A stretch of 64,000 nucleotides of DNA from Ignavibacteriota bacterium (lineage in GTDB: Bacteria; Bacteroidota; Ignavibacteria; UBA10030): assembly GCA_003170475.1 (NCBI GenBank), contig PMZI01000023.1, positions 276,402 to 340,401 on the forward strand. Direction: 5' to 3'. Position numbers and translations under genes: made by a program. Positions within the stretch are counted from its first letter, which is position 1, and every line of letters begins with the position of its first letter. Shown in pieces: positions 52,617 through 61,573 of the stretch. The notes under the pieces are model-generated. The model made no database searches, was not told the origin of the DNA, and saw only the letters and a list, made by a program, of their open reading frames with translations.

Positions 52617-54428
52617 ATGTTTCGCAAATTGCTTTCTCTGCTCCTCTTTGTTCCTTGCACTCTCCCGGCAGCAGGAGTCACTCAAAGTGATTCCCTGTAC
52701 ATGCGTTTCGTGTCGCCCGAACATGACTCAATCCAAAGCAATGCACCTCGGAGCAATTTTGCCGCCTGCACTAATCCTGCCGCGAAAGTATTCATTAATG
52801 GTAAAGAAGTGAAAGTCTATGGTAGCGGTGCGTTCATAGGATCGGTGAATCTTGCCGTCGGCATAAATCCTGTGCGAGTTGTCGCGCGTGCGATGAACGG
52901 TGACTCCCTGGTGAAGCTCTTCGTTTTTACCCGACCCGAGCCGCCGAAGCCGTTGACGCATGAACCGGCGGTGATTGACGCTCAGTCAATCGAGCCGAGG
53001 CAAAACCTGTGGCTGGGAAAAGACGATATCCTCGAAGTAAAATTCCGCGGAAGCCCGGGATATCAAGCATACCTCGATATCGCGGAAGTTGAATCAGGGA
53101 TTCCGATGTTCGAATTGCCCGCGAGCGACTCCATCGCCGGATCCGGAACGTACATCGGGCGATACAAAGTGAGGGAATCAGACAAAGCGCGTGATGTGCC
53201 GGTGCGTGTGCGACTGAAGAAAAGCTTCTGGAGCAGCGAAAAAGCATTCTCAGCTGGAAAGGTTTCGATCCTTCCGAAGGAATTCCCGCGAGTGGCAATC
53301 GTCACGGGGCGAAGGCCGTTCCTCAACGCCGGTCTCGGCGAAGATCGACTTGGTGGAGCGAAGCTTGGTTACCTCCAGGCCGGTATCAGGGTAACGGTTG
53401 TCGGCAAAGTGGGGCGTCAGTACAAGATACAACTGTCAGACGCCATGGTGGGATGGCTGCCGGAAGATTTTGCGCAGCTCTTGCCCGTCGAAACCCCTCA
53501 GCCGCGATCACTTGTAAGCTCCATCTCAACATCGGGGAATGCCGCGGAAGATCTCATCAGTGTCTCACTTGATCAACGCCTTCCGTATCTCGCAGACCAA
53601 ATGGTCGATCCCCCTGCGCTGGTGGTCGATATTTTCGGCGCAACCTCGAACACCAACTGGATTACACACCACCGTTCGGCGACGGGAATCAAGAGCGTCA
53701 GTTGGAATCAAATTGGGACCGATCATTATCGCCTAACAATTGCTCTGAACAATTCCCAACACTGGGGGTACGACGTCGGGTACGACCAGGGATCCAACCT
53801 GAGAATTCGTGTACGAAAACCACCCAAGGTCGCAAATCCGGATTCTGTTCTTGCTGGTTTCACGATCGCTGTGGACGCGGGGCATGGTGGTGATAACACA
53901 GGTGCAGCTGGCGCGACAGGAGTACTGGAAAAGAATATCAACCTCTCGATAGCGTTGCATCTTCGATCGCTTCTTGAGGACAAAGGCGTGAAAGTTGTGA
54001 TGACAAGGGTGGACGACAGCAGCGTGGGCATGCCGGAACGGACGGATGCCATCATCAATGGAGGGGCACAGATTCTCGTCAGTATCCACTGCAATTCTGT
54101 CGGAGCGAGTTCGGATGCAGAAGCGGTACGGGGAACAAGCACATACTACCGCCATCTTGGCTATCAACCTCTTGCCAACATCATGTATGGAAAGATGCTC
54201 GAGCTGGGTCTGAATCAATTTGGCATGGTCGGGAGCTTCAACTTTTCGCTCAATGCACCCACGCAGCTTCCGAACGTGCTGGTGGAGACGGCATTCCTCT
54301 CGAATCCGGACGACGAGATGAAACTGCTCGACGACAGTTTTCGGAAGGCCATCGCGGGCAAGATCACTTCAGGATTGGAGCAATTCGTGAAAGCGTACGC
54401 ACGGTCAGCAGAAAAGGGGAAAGAATAG
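52617..54428 (+). CDS. N-acetylmuramoyl-L-alanine amidase with SH3-like and AMIN-like regions
   Basis: A 603-aa protein from ATG 52617, chosen because AAAGGAG lies six bases upstream and a signal peptide follows (FRKLLSLLLFVPCTLPAAG). Residues of about 30-120 form a beta domain (RSNFAACTNPAAKVFINGKEV, quoted in part). An SH3_3-like segment (LGYLQAGIRVTVVGKVGRQ) is near 255. The C-terminal Amidase_3 domain has zinc ligands in AVDAGHGGDNTG, a Glu in EKNINLS, SIHCNS, and the catalytic Glu in VLVETAFLSN. It cleaves the lactyl-amide bond of peptidoglycan, in cell separation or recycling. It resembles the AmiABC group in catalytic motifs but has a longer N-terminus. Confidence 0.9.
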   Translation: MFRKLLSLLLFVPCTLPAAGVTQSDSLYMRFVSPEHDSIQSNAPRSNFAACTNPAAKVFINGKEVKVYGSGAFIGSVNLAVGINPVRVVARAMNGDSLVKLFVFTRPEPPKPLTHEPAVIDAQSIEPRQNLWLGKDDILEVKFRGSPGYQAYLDIAEVESGIPMFELPASDSIAGSGTYIGRYKVRESDKARDVPVRVRLKKSFWSSEKAFSAGKVSILPKEFPRVAIVTGRRPFLNAGLGEDRLGGAKLGYLQAGIRVTVVGKVGRQYKIQLSDAMVGWLPEDFAQLLPVETPQPRSLVSSISTSGNAAEDLISVSLDQRLPYLADQMVDPPALVVDIFGATSNTNWITHHRSATGIKSVSWNQIGTDHYRLTIALNNSQHWGYDVGYDQGSNLRIRVRKPPKVANPDSVLAGFTIAVDAGHGGDNTGAAGATGVLEKNINLSIALHLRSLLEDKGVKVVMTRVDDSSVGMPERTDAIINGGAQILVSIHCNSVGASSDAEAVRGTSTYYRHLGYQPLANIMYGKMLELGLNQFGMVGSFNFSLNAPTQLPNVLVETAFLSNPDDEMKLLDDSFRKAIAGKITSGLEQFVKAYARSAEKGKE

Positions 54429-54648
54429 CAATCAGGAGTCAGAAAGCGACGCTTCGGGCAAGAAACGATAATTGTCACCCGGGTCGGAAGTCCTCACAGC
54501 ACTTCTCGCTAGAGAGGCTGTGCTTGGATTTCTTCCGTTGATAGGCGGTGGATTTTTCAGTATTTTGCTTATGAATGGTTAGCGTGTCAGTCGGCAGCTA
54601 ACAGTCCCACCAATCATCAATCGAACATCGTCGATCGGAAATTACCGT
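54429..54648. other. Intergenic region upstream of argH
   Basis: This 220-bp gap lies between the amidase and argH genes and has no ORF. It contains an imperfect hairpin with CACAGC (54495-54500) pairing GCTGTG (54517-54522) and an inner TCTC/GAGA stem, without a T-run. I looked for an ARG box before argH and found no match to TGnATwwwwATnCA; no good -35/-10 pair was seen either. Confidence 0.45.
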
Positions 54649-56040
54649 ATGGCACATCGCGCACTCTGGAGCGGGCGGTTCACAGAACCCCTGGCTGAAA
54701 TTGCGTTAAAATTCTCCTCTTCTATCGAGCTCGACAAACAATTGTATAGAGAAGATATCGCCGGGAGTATTGCGCACGTAGAGATGCTGGGAGCGACCCA
54801 TATCCTGACGGCGGCAGAAGCCCGCAAGATCCGCACAGCGCTGAATCAGATACAAAGAGAAATTGAAACGGGTAAGTTCCGGCTCACGGAAGAGCACGAG
54901 GATGTGCATCTTGCGATTGAACAAAGGCTGATTCACAAGATTGGTCCCTTGGGCGGCAAACTTCACACGGGGCGGAGCCGAAACGACCAGGTGGCACTCG
55001 ACGAGCGTTTGTATCTTCGTTCGGCCATCAGGGACATCAACAAGCTGATCATTCAGCTGCAGCGAGTGTTGCTGTACAAGGCCGAGAAGTATTTTGGAAC
55101 GCTCATGCCGGGATACACCCACCTCCAGCGTGCGCAACCCGTCATGCTCTCGCATCATCTCCTCGCCTATGTTTCCATGCTCGAGCGTGACCTCGAGCGC
55201 ATGAACGATTGCTGTGCACGGCTGAACAAGCTGCCTCTGGGTGCAGCAGCTCTGGCGGGGACATCATTTCCCATTGATCGAGCACGAGTTGCGAAGAAGC
55301 TCCATTTTGACGGCGTGGTGGAAAACAGCATGGATGCGGTGAGCGATAGGGATTACGTCATTGAGTTCATTGCTGCATGCAGCCTCGTGATGACGCACCT
55401 GAGCCGCATCGCGGAAGAGATGGTGCTCTGGAGCACGAAGGAATTTGGCTTCATCCATATCAGCGATGCCTACACAACGGGCAGCAGTATCATGCCGCAG
55501 AAGAAAAATCCTGATATGGCCGAACTTGTGCGCGGCAAGACGGGGCGCGTCTACGGATCGCTGGTAAACATGCTAACCATCATGAAAGCCCTTCCGCTCG
55601 CCTATAATCGAGATATGCAGGAAGACAAGCTGCCCATGTTTGAATCGGTTGCGACAACACAACAATGTCTGGCGATCGTCGCGCAAATGCTTGTGCACTC
55701 ACAATTTGACCGCCACCGCATGGAAGAGGAACTTCGAAACGATTTCTTGACTGCGACGGAGATAGCAGACTATCTGGTGCGCAAAGGATTGCCGTTCCGG
55801 GAGGCGCATGCAATAACGGGAAAGATTGTGACACACTGCATCGAGCGGCGCATGTATCTGGGGAACCTTGATCTGGAGACACTGCACCAGTTCTCGAAGT
55901 TGTTCGCGCCTGACGTGTTCGATTTCATGTTGCCGCATCGGAGCGTTGAGCAGAAAATGTCTTCGGGCAGCACCTCCCCACATGATGTGAAGCGCCAGAT
56001 CATTCGTTGGTCTAGGGTGTTGAAGGTGCGAAGGGGGTAG
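54649..56040 (+). CDS. argH: Argininosuccinate lyase
   Basis: A 463-aa fumarase/aspartase-superfamily protein, the last step of arginine synthesis, releasing fumarate. Visible blocks are LWSGRFTEPL at the start, GGKLHTGRSRNDQVALDERL, PGYTHLQRAQPVMLSHHLLAY (quoted in part: TGRSRNDQVA and PGYTHLQRAQP) and the signature GSSIMPQKKNPDMAELVRGK with the catalytic Ser. It is separated from argG by the GWxTD, tonB and amidase genes, unlike the usual argGH pair, and no ARG box was found before it. ATG 54649 has no strong ribosome site. Confidence 0.96.
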   Translation: MAHRALWSGRFTEPLAEIALKFSSSIELDKQLYREDIAGSIAHVEMLGATHILTAAEARKIRTALNQIQREIETGKFRLTEEHEDVHLAIEQRLIHKIGPLGGKLHTGRSRNDQVALDERLYLRSAIRDINKLIIQLQRVLLYKAEKYFGTLMPGYTHLQRAQPVMLSHHLLAYVSMLERDLERMNDCCARLNKLPLGAAALAGTSFPIDRARVAKKLHFDGVVENSMDAVSDRDYVIEFIAACSLVMTHLSRIAEEMVLWSTKEFGFIHISDAYTTGSSIMPQKKNPDMAELVRGKTGRVYGSLVNMLTIMKALPLAYNRDMQEDKLPMFESVATTQQCLAIVAQMLVHSQFDRHRMEEELRNDFLTATEIADYLVRKGLPFREAHAITGKIVTHCIERRMYLGNLDLETLHQFSKLFAPDVFDFMLPHRSVEQKMSSGSTSPHDVKRQIIRWSRVLKVRRG

Positions 56041-56082
56041 GGAGAGGGAACTCGCAAGGAGTCAGTAAGAAGGTGAAAGCAA

Positions 56083-56111
56083 AAGGCCGCCCCGGATATC
56101 GAGACGGCCTT
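56083..56111. terminator. Hairpin terminator between convergent argH and D-aminoacylase-like gene
   Basis: AAGGCCG (56083-56089) pairs with CGGCCTT (56105-56111). The sequence is preceded by an A-run (AAAA) on the left and followed by TCTTGTGTGT on the right, so it could end transcripts from both directions. Confidence 0.65.
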
Positions 56112-56128
56112 CTTGTGTGTACGAGTGT

Positions 56129-57790
56129 TTACTGGCGGACGTAACCGGGGCCGCGGAGCACCCGGCCGGGGAGATTGCCGGTGAACTTTCCGTTTTCCCA
56201 AACTGGCATGCCGTTGACGAGGACGAGACTTATTCCTTCGGAGTACTGGTGAGGGTTCTCAAATGTCGCCTTGTCGGTGATGGTCGCAGGATCGAAAACC
56301 ACGAGGTCAGCATAAAAGCCCGTTTTCAGGATGCCGCGATCCTTGATACCCATGCGTTGCGCAGGAAGCGACGTCATCTTTCGGATAGCGTCTTCGAGAG
56401 TGAGGATTTTGTCTTCCCGCACATACTTGGCAAGAATCCTCGGAAAACTCCCAAACGTTCTCGGATGAGGCTTTCCCTGGGAAAGTGGTCCTTCAGTGGC
56501 ACGAGCCGTAGCATCGGTGCAGAAACTCGTCCAGGTCTGAGCCATTCCCATTCTCAAATCCTCCTCGGTCATACCAAACGTAACACGGCCCGTCTTGCCC
56601 GAATCGGCGACGAGGAAGTCGAACATCGCTTCGAGAGGCTCTTTCTTCGATGCAGCGATAACCTCGGTGAATCGTTTTCCTTCCCATTTCTTCAGTTCGG
56701 GGTTTGAGACGGAACTTATCAGAACGAGCTGAAAATCTAACCATTTTGCAGATGCGAGTTCCTTCTTTATCTGCTTGCGAACCATGGGGTCCTGCAGGCG
56801 CTGCATGAATTTCTCAGTCCCGCCTTCCAGCACCCAGCCCGGCAGCCATGCTTTCAGGTCGTTGGATGAGGCGATATAGGGATATTGGTCGGCTGTGATG
56901 TCGAGGCCTTCGTTCCGCTGCTGCTGGATGATCCGTACAACTTCGGGCATCTTTCCCCAGTTGGGTTTTTGTGCGACCTTCAAATGCCAGATCTCCACAG
57001 GGATTTTCGCTCCTCGAGCAATATCAGCGGCTTCCAGAACAGACTCGATAACCTTTTCCTGCTCGTTCCGGATGTGCGAAGCGTAGATGCCGCCAAATTC
57101 GGCAGATGCTTTTGCCAACTCGATCAATTCAGGTGTTTTCGCAAACATCGCGGGCATATACTCCAGAGCAGAACTGACCCCCATTGCTCCCTGCTGCATG
57201 GCGGTTCGGACAATCTGTTTCATCTGACTCAATTCTTCGGTCGTCGGTTCGCGGTTGTCAAAACCAATGACAAATTCCCGCGCGGTTGCGGCCCCGACAT
57301 ACGATCCAAGATTGATTGCCGACCTGTTTTTCTCCACCCGGGCAAAGTAGCCGTTGAAGTCTGTCCAATCAACGGTGAGCTTGTACTCATCGAAATAGGA
57401 CTTCATCTCTTTGAGAATCTTGTCATTCACGGGGGCCGGAGATTCTCCCTCTCCATTGATTTCGGTGGTGATCCCCTGCGAAATTTTGCTCATTGCGCGG
57501 TTGTCGACAAGGATCGCATGCTCAGACTGCCCAAGCATGTCGATGAACCCGGGCGACACGACTTTGCCGCCTGCATCGACGACACGCTTTGCCAGCCGTA
57601 CATCGAGCTTTCCGATGGAGACGATTTTATCGTGATAGATGCCGATGTCTGCTTGATACCACGGATTGCCGGTGCCGTCGACAATCCTGGCGTTCTGGAT
57701 GAGAATGTCATAGGGACCCTCGCCAGAAGGCTGGCAAGAGATTCCGGATATGACGAGGAGGAAAAAGAGGGTAGCAATGAGAGGTTTCAT
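56129..57790 (-). CDS. D-aminoacylase-type amidohydrolase, probable lipoprotein
   Basis: About 553 aa from ATG at 57790, chosen because AGGTGA precedes it and the protein then begins with a lipoprotein-like leader (IATLFFLLVISGISCQPS); the ORF track starts 48 bases earlier. The PDILIQNARIVDGTGNPW-type opening, VDAGGKVVSPGFIDMLGQSE and a late GMTEEDLRMGMAQ place it in the N-acyl-D-amino-acid deacylase family. The family's HxH after PGFID is replaced by MLGQSEH, so the first metal pair is missing or altered. Later motifs (IYASHIRNEQE and VEIWHLKVAQKPNWG) keep the His residues. It may act on N-acyl-D-amino acids in the periplasm. Confidence 0.8.
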   Translation of the reverse strand: MKPLIATLFFLLVISGISCQPSGEGPYDILIQNARIVDGTGNPWYQADIGIYHDKIVSIGKLDVRLAKRVVDAGGKVVSPGFIDMLGQSEHAILVDNRAMSKISQGITTEINGEGESPAPVNDKILKEMKSYFDEYKLTVDWTDFNGYFARVEKNRSAINLGSYVGAATAREFVIGFDNREPTTEELSQMKQIVRTAMQQGAMGVSSALEYMPAMFAKTPELIELAKASAEFGGIYASHIRNEQEKVIESVLEAADIARGAKIPVEIWHLKVAQKPNWGKMPEVVRIIQQQRNEGLDITADQYPYIASSNDLKAWLPGWVLEGGTEKFMQRLQDPMVRKQIKKELASAKWLDFQLVLISSVSNPELKKWEGKRFTEVIAASKKEPLEAMFDFLVADSGKTGRVTFGMTEEDLRMGMAQTWTSFCTDATARATEGPLSQGKPHPRTFGSFPRILAKYVREDKILTLEDAIRKMTSLPAQRMGIKDRGILKTGFYADLVVFDPATITDKATFENPHQYSEGISLVLVNGMPVWENGKFTGNLPGRVLRGPGYVRQ

Positions 57791-57856
57791 GTGGTCACCT
57801 AAGGAGTGGGTGGACGATCCTCTTCCGCGAACGGTCACGAGACGCGTGTGGACGAC

Positions 57857-58441
57857 TCAAAAAGCATCTGATGTCATGAAGAGAAGTGCTGCGAGCGCGA
57901 GAAAGAGAATCAATGTGACAACGAGAGCTTTCAACATATGTACTTTCTCAGCGTTTTTCATCCCGAAGTAGCAGATGATCCCCGGAGTTCCCCACGCCAT
58001 GCCAATTAAATTGAGACCGAAGCCGACCTTCGCGAATAATTTCTCCGGATCATTATAAAACATCTCAATCGAAAGGACGGTCAAAACGCATCGCAGAATG
58101 GAGGTGAAAATGAGGGGAGCCATTCCCAAACCGACGAATCCGAGGGCATTGGGTAACTCACCGAGTCCGCCCAGAAGTTCTGCGCCAATATGAAATACCA
58201 TCGCCAATACAACCCAAAGCAAAAATGTGGTGAGTGTCGAGATAAAGAACGACAGGACACCAACACTCATGGTGGAAGTTCTCAGATAGCCCTGAAGGAA
58301 TGAATCGAGAGAGGTGAAAAACGCATACAGACTGACAATAATGAACGTATCCCCCAAACGCGGTGTATCATAGAGGGATGCCGTCGTGTACTCGGGGTCG
58401 AACATCACCTGGAAGATCTGCTGCAGATAGTACATGTTCAA
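57857..58441 (-). CDS. Yip1-domain-like integral membrane protein
   Basis: A 194-aa protein with about five hydrophobic segments: LGDTFIIVSLYAFF, VGVLSFFISTLTTFLLWVVLAMVFHIGAELL (quoted in part: STLTTFLLWVVLAMVF), GMAPLIFTSILRCVL, a GTPGIICYFG region and LVVTLILFLALAALLF at the C-terminus. The layout is that of bacterial Yip1-like proteins, whose function is unknown. It lies 66 bp downstream of no other gene on its strand except the D-aminoacylase that follows; the PAP2 gene lies upstream, so all three could be one transcript. Confidence 0.6.
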   Translation of the reverse strand: MNMYYLQQIFQVMFDPEYTTASLYDTPRLGDTFIIVSLYAFFTSLDSFLQGYLRTSTMSVGVLSFFISTLTTFLLWVVLAMVFHIGAELLGGLGELPNALGFVGLGMAPLIFTSILRCVLTVLSIEMFYNDPEKLFAKVGFGLNLIGMAWGTPGIICYFGMKNAEKVHMLKALVVTLILFLALAALLFMTSDAF

Positions 58442-58532
58442 CCCTCGAGGCCGGTGCGTGGAAGAGTCTTCTTCAGATGGTACATCATTTGCTCTGGAAA
58501 ATCAAGCCAATAGAGCGCACGGGAGAAGAGGG

Positions 58533-59450
58533 TTAGGGCATCGGTGGGGCTCCAACGGTTTTGTCAGCGAGGCGGTCCCATGCTTTGACAAGAAATGGCA
58601 CGATCAGCAGGGCGATGAACGCGACCACGATGCCAACGACTGCATCGGTGACAAAATGATAGCGCAGGTAAAACGTCGAGACGTACAGGGAAAGCACGAC
58701 AGGCGTCAACACATAGAAAGTGGGCCGGTGGTAGCGGTAGGCCATCACCCACATGATGGTGGCCGCGGCGGTGTGCGGACTGGGAAGGTTGCCGCCGACG
58801 AAGTGAACATTGGAACGCATGAGTTCACCGAAGAATGTAAACGCATATCCCTTCAATGGCACAGTGTACAAGTCACCGATCGTCGCCATCGGTCCGGCGA
58901 CGGGGAAAAGAATGAATCCGATATCGCAGAGAATATTGGTGAACCCGAGAGTGAAGAGGTAATCTTCCATGGCAACGTCACCGCGCAGGTAATAAATGAG
59001 CCCACACAGCATGGGATACATCGGAACGTAAATGACGTAGGCAAACATCATCCATTCGGTCAGGGGAGGCGTTGTGATATGCTGGAGCCAGAGTGTCGGC
59101 TGCACTCCAAAAATGTACTGCTCCGCATCCATCACGTACGCATCCAACCATTGGCCCTGAAGAATGAGCTGCAGTTTGTCGACAGCGCCGAAAAGGTAAG
59201 CGTACGCAAGAGTTACCGCGACGACACGAAGAAAGAAACGAGGAAACTTCTTCGCTATTTTCTCCGAGCTGAAAACAAGCGCCAGGTACACCGCTCCGAC
59301 CACGATGTTCTTGATGATCAGCATCCACCACCCCTGAACCGACGGGTAGAAGAGAAGTGCGAGGATGCTGAAGAACGAAAGGGTAAAGAGAATGAGTCCG
59401 TCTGTGGCGCGGAGTCGAAAACCTGCGATATGTATTGTCTTGTCAGTCAT
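58533..59450 (-). CDS. PAP2-family membrane phosphatase/phosphotransferase
   Basis: A 305-aa protein with about six to seven membrane segments. The phosphatase motifs are visible near the C-terminus: LPSPHTAAATIMW, the SGH-like motif with the acid His, and RYHFVTDAVVGI with the nucleophile His and Asp. The long N-terminal membrane region and the late position of the motifs resemble inositol-phosphorylceramide synthase/AUR1-like PAP2 proteins as much as undecaprenyl-diphosphate phosphatases. It should act on lipid phosphates at the periplasmic face. Confidence 0.82.
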   Translation of the reverse strand: MTDKTIHIAGFRLRATDGLILFTLSFFSILALLFYPSVQGWWMLIIKNIVVGAVYLALVFSSEKIAKKFPRFFLRVVAVTLAYAYLFGAVDKLQLILQGQWLDAYVMDAEQYIFGVQPTLWLQHITTPPLTEWMMFAYVIYVPMYPMLCGLIYYLRGDVAMEDYLFTLGFTNILCDIGFILFPVAGPMATIGDLYTVPLKGYAFTFFGELMRSNVHFVGGNLPSPHTAAATIMWVMAYRYHRPTFYVLTPVVLSLYVSTFYLRYHFVTDAVVGIVVAFIALLIVPFLVKAWDRLADKTVGAPPMP

Positions 59451-59494
59451 CCTGAGAGGGATCGCGGTGAGATTCTAGAGTGATGGGAATTCAG

Positions 59495-60238
59495 TTATCG
59501 TAAGAAACAAATCGAGTAGTCCAGGACAACGCCCAGGAGCCAGTGGAGGAGAATGATAAAGAGAATTGACTGTGCCCGGAATGCAATGATTCCCCAGATC
59601 AACGCGCCGATCACGGAACTGTAAATTTCACCTGTGGGCTTGCCGATATGAAGAATGCAGGAAAGTGCTGTTTGCACGAGAATTGCTTGCCAGTCGCCAA
59701 GCGTTTGACGTAGTCCAAATTGCATGAATCCGCGAAAATATGTTTCCCACCCGATGTAGAAAAGGAGATACGAAAACGCGTGACTGAGAAATGCCGTCGA
59801 CGAAATACCAGCGCCCTTAAAAAGGGGATACTCGGCAACAAATTCCGGATCATTTCTGGAGAGGTACGATGCGAGGGCAAAAATCGGCGCAAGCACGAGA
59901 AATGCCTTCAATCCGAAACGCCAATCTCCGACCTGCAAACCGAATGAAGAAAGACGTTCTTTGAAAACAAACCTGATAATCAGAAACGGAACAACAGCGA
60001 AGAGAGCGAAAGCAGACAAGTACGTATAGAGTTCTGCCGTGCGCTGCGGATCACCAAAGAGCACAAGCGTTGATGTGAGGTTGCTCAAGTAGAAGGGTTT
60101 GGTGCCGAAATATTTCCACGTGGTGAGAATAAACGGAGTCAAGAGCAGAATAATCGTCGGCTTCTTGTTTTCGCCCGTGATTAACCCGCTCAGCGAAAAA
60201 GAGGTCGTGAATCGGCCAACGGAAGGCGGCATCTTCAT
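59495..60238 (-). CDS. CPBP-family intramembrane protein (Abi/CAAX protease-like)
   Basis: About 248 aa from ATG at 60238, which overlaps the stop of the epimerase gene by four bases; the ORF track's start lies inside that gene. Six to eight hydrophobic segments are present. The CPBP catalytic motifs appear in altered form: GWETYFRGFMQFG for E-E-x-x-x-R, ALSCILHIGKP for F-x-x-x-H, and a late FIILLHWLLGVVLDY stretch. The second Glu of the first motif is a Thr, so protease activity is uncertain. Coupling with an NAD-dependent epimerase suggests an envelope role. Confidence 0.72.
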   Translation of the reverse strand: MKMPPSVGRFTTSFSLSGLITGENKKPTIILLLTPFILTTWKYFGTKPFYLSNLTSTLVLFGDPQRTAELYTYLSAFALFAVVPFLIIRFVFKERLSSFGLQVGDWRFGLKAFLVLAPIFALASYLSRNDPEFVAEYPLFKGAGISSTAFLSHAFSYLLFYIGWETYFRGFMQFGLRQTLGDWQAILVQTALSCILHIGKPTGEIYSSVIGALIWGIIAFRAQSILFIILLHWLLGVVLDYSICFLR

Positions 60239-61254
60239 CGGCTCCTTCTGTCTGTTCGTTGGTTGAGCAGCCACTCATAGGTTATGCGAACCCCCTCCTT
60301 GAGTGGCGTAATCGTGTAGCCAAGTTCGCGTTCGGCCTTCTCCAGAGAATACACCCAATCCTGAAGAAACGTCTCAACCCATCCCGGCGTGATTTGAGGA
60401 TACATGCCGAGCCACTCCGCCTTTTTTTTCTCGAATCCGGCGTAGAAATAGGCGATTCTCGGGGGCAGGTTCATTTGAAAGTGCTTCTTGCCGCTGACTT
60501 CATCGACGAGTTGAAACAGTCGCTTGAGTGAGGCATTCTCGCCGCCGAGGATATAGCGCTCTCCAATTTTTCCTTTTTCCATGGCCAAAATGTGACCGCG
60601 AACCAAGTCATCCACGAGCGCATAGTTGCCGATGTCTTTGCCACCGTTGAGAAGAACGGGCACCTTCCCCTTGTCGTACATATCGATCATCAGCGACACG
60701 GAGTTTCCCTCGGTCAGCTTGCCGGGGCCATAGACACGCGTAGGGTTGACGATCACGACCGGAAATCCTCTTGCCGCGAACTGAAGCGCTTCCCGTTCAG
60801 CAGTGGTTTTCGTCTCTTCATATTCTGTGAAATATCGCTGTGTTATCCGTGGCATGTTCTCAGTCCCAATAACACCGGGGAGCGTTGGCCCGAACGCAAC
60901 GATCGTTGAAGTGAATACAAGACGCTCTACGCCGAGTCCCACAGCGGCTTCGAATACGTTCCGCATTCCACCGACGTTCTGTTCAAAGAACACCTTTGGA
61001 TTCTTCGCCCAGTTTTTAGCATATGCGGCCAGATGGAACACCCGGTCACAGCCCTCCATTCCCCGCTCGAGCGATTTTCGGTCGAGGATGTCTCCGGTGA
61101 CAAGCTTGATGCGCTCGTGGGAAAGACCATCAATGTTGCTTGTGCTCCTTGTGAGAGCATGGACAGTATGACCTTGACGGACAAGTTCGTTGACGAGCTT
61201 GGTTCCGATAAAACCTGTAGAGCCGGTTACGAAAATGGTTTTTGCTGAAGCCAT
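60235..61254 (-). CDS. NAD-dependent epimerase/dehydratase (extended SDR)
   Basis: A 339-aa extended short-chain dehydrogenase. It has IFVTGSTGFIGTKLV as the NAD-binding motif, VFHLAAYAKNW, a Ser/Thr in VFTSTIVAFGP, and the catalytic YEETK (YxxxK). An NPTRVYGPGK segment follows. This profile resembles dihydroflavonol reductase-like and hopanoid-associated HpnA-type epimerases. It probably acts on an NDP-sugar or polyisoprenoid-linked substrate. It is cotranscribed with the CPBP protein downstream through an ATGA overlap. Confidence 0.87.
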   Translation of the reverse strand: MASAKTIFVTGSTGFIGTKLVNELVRQGHTVHALTRSTSNIDGLSHERIKLVTGDILDRKSLERGMEGCDRVFHLAAYAKNWAKNPKVFFEQNVGGMRNVFEAAVGLGVERLVFTSTIVAFGPTLPGVIGTENMPRITQRYFTEYEETKTTAEREALQFAARGFPVVIVNPTRVYGPGKLTEGNSVSLMIDMYDKGKVPVLLNGGKDIGNYALVDDLVRGHILAMEKGKIGERYILGGENASLKRLFQLVDEVSGKKHFQMNLPPRIAYFYAGFEKKKAEWLGMYPQITPGWVETFLQDWVYSLEKAERELGYTITPLKEGVRITYEWLLNQRTDRRSR

Positions 61255-61573
61255 GGAATATCCTGAAGAATGGGTAACTCACTGGTGAATCATCGGCGGG
61301 TCGAACAAAAGCTAAACTAGCGAAAAAAGGGCTGAGTCTCAATGGAAATTCGAAAATCGCCCGCGGCGCCCACCGCCGTGCCGGTCGATACTCCGTAGAC
61401 CATGGAATCTGCTTATGGAATCGGTTGGGAATCAACCGTTGATGTTCCGGCATTTTTCGATTGCATTTCCAAACGCGCTCCTGTACACTGGAAACGCGCA
61501 TCGGTCGCATGGGGGCGGGTGTTCTCGCCGGGGTGGTCCCTGCGTCGCAATGAAATTCGAGAGGAAGAGAATC
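61255..61573. other. Divergent intergenic region
   Basis: This 319-bp gap separates the epimerase (-) from the LpoB-like gene (+). The ORF track extends the latter back through it, but the extension is low-complexity and lacks family features. A small hairpin CGGTTG-GGAAT-CAACCG lies at 61422-61438. Promoters for both genes must be here, but no clear -35/-10 pair was found. The right end has an AGGAAGAGA ribosome site. Confidence 0.45.

Noticed and set aside
56885-57802. 305-aa + strand ORF opposite the D-aminoacylase-like gene
   Set aside because: Antisense shadow; the - strand frame has a leader, ribosome site and family motifs.
58434-59483. 349-aa + strand ORF opposite the PAP2 gene
   Set aside because: Highly charged shadow translation of a membrane protein gene; the - strand has PAP2 motifs and helices.
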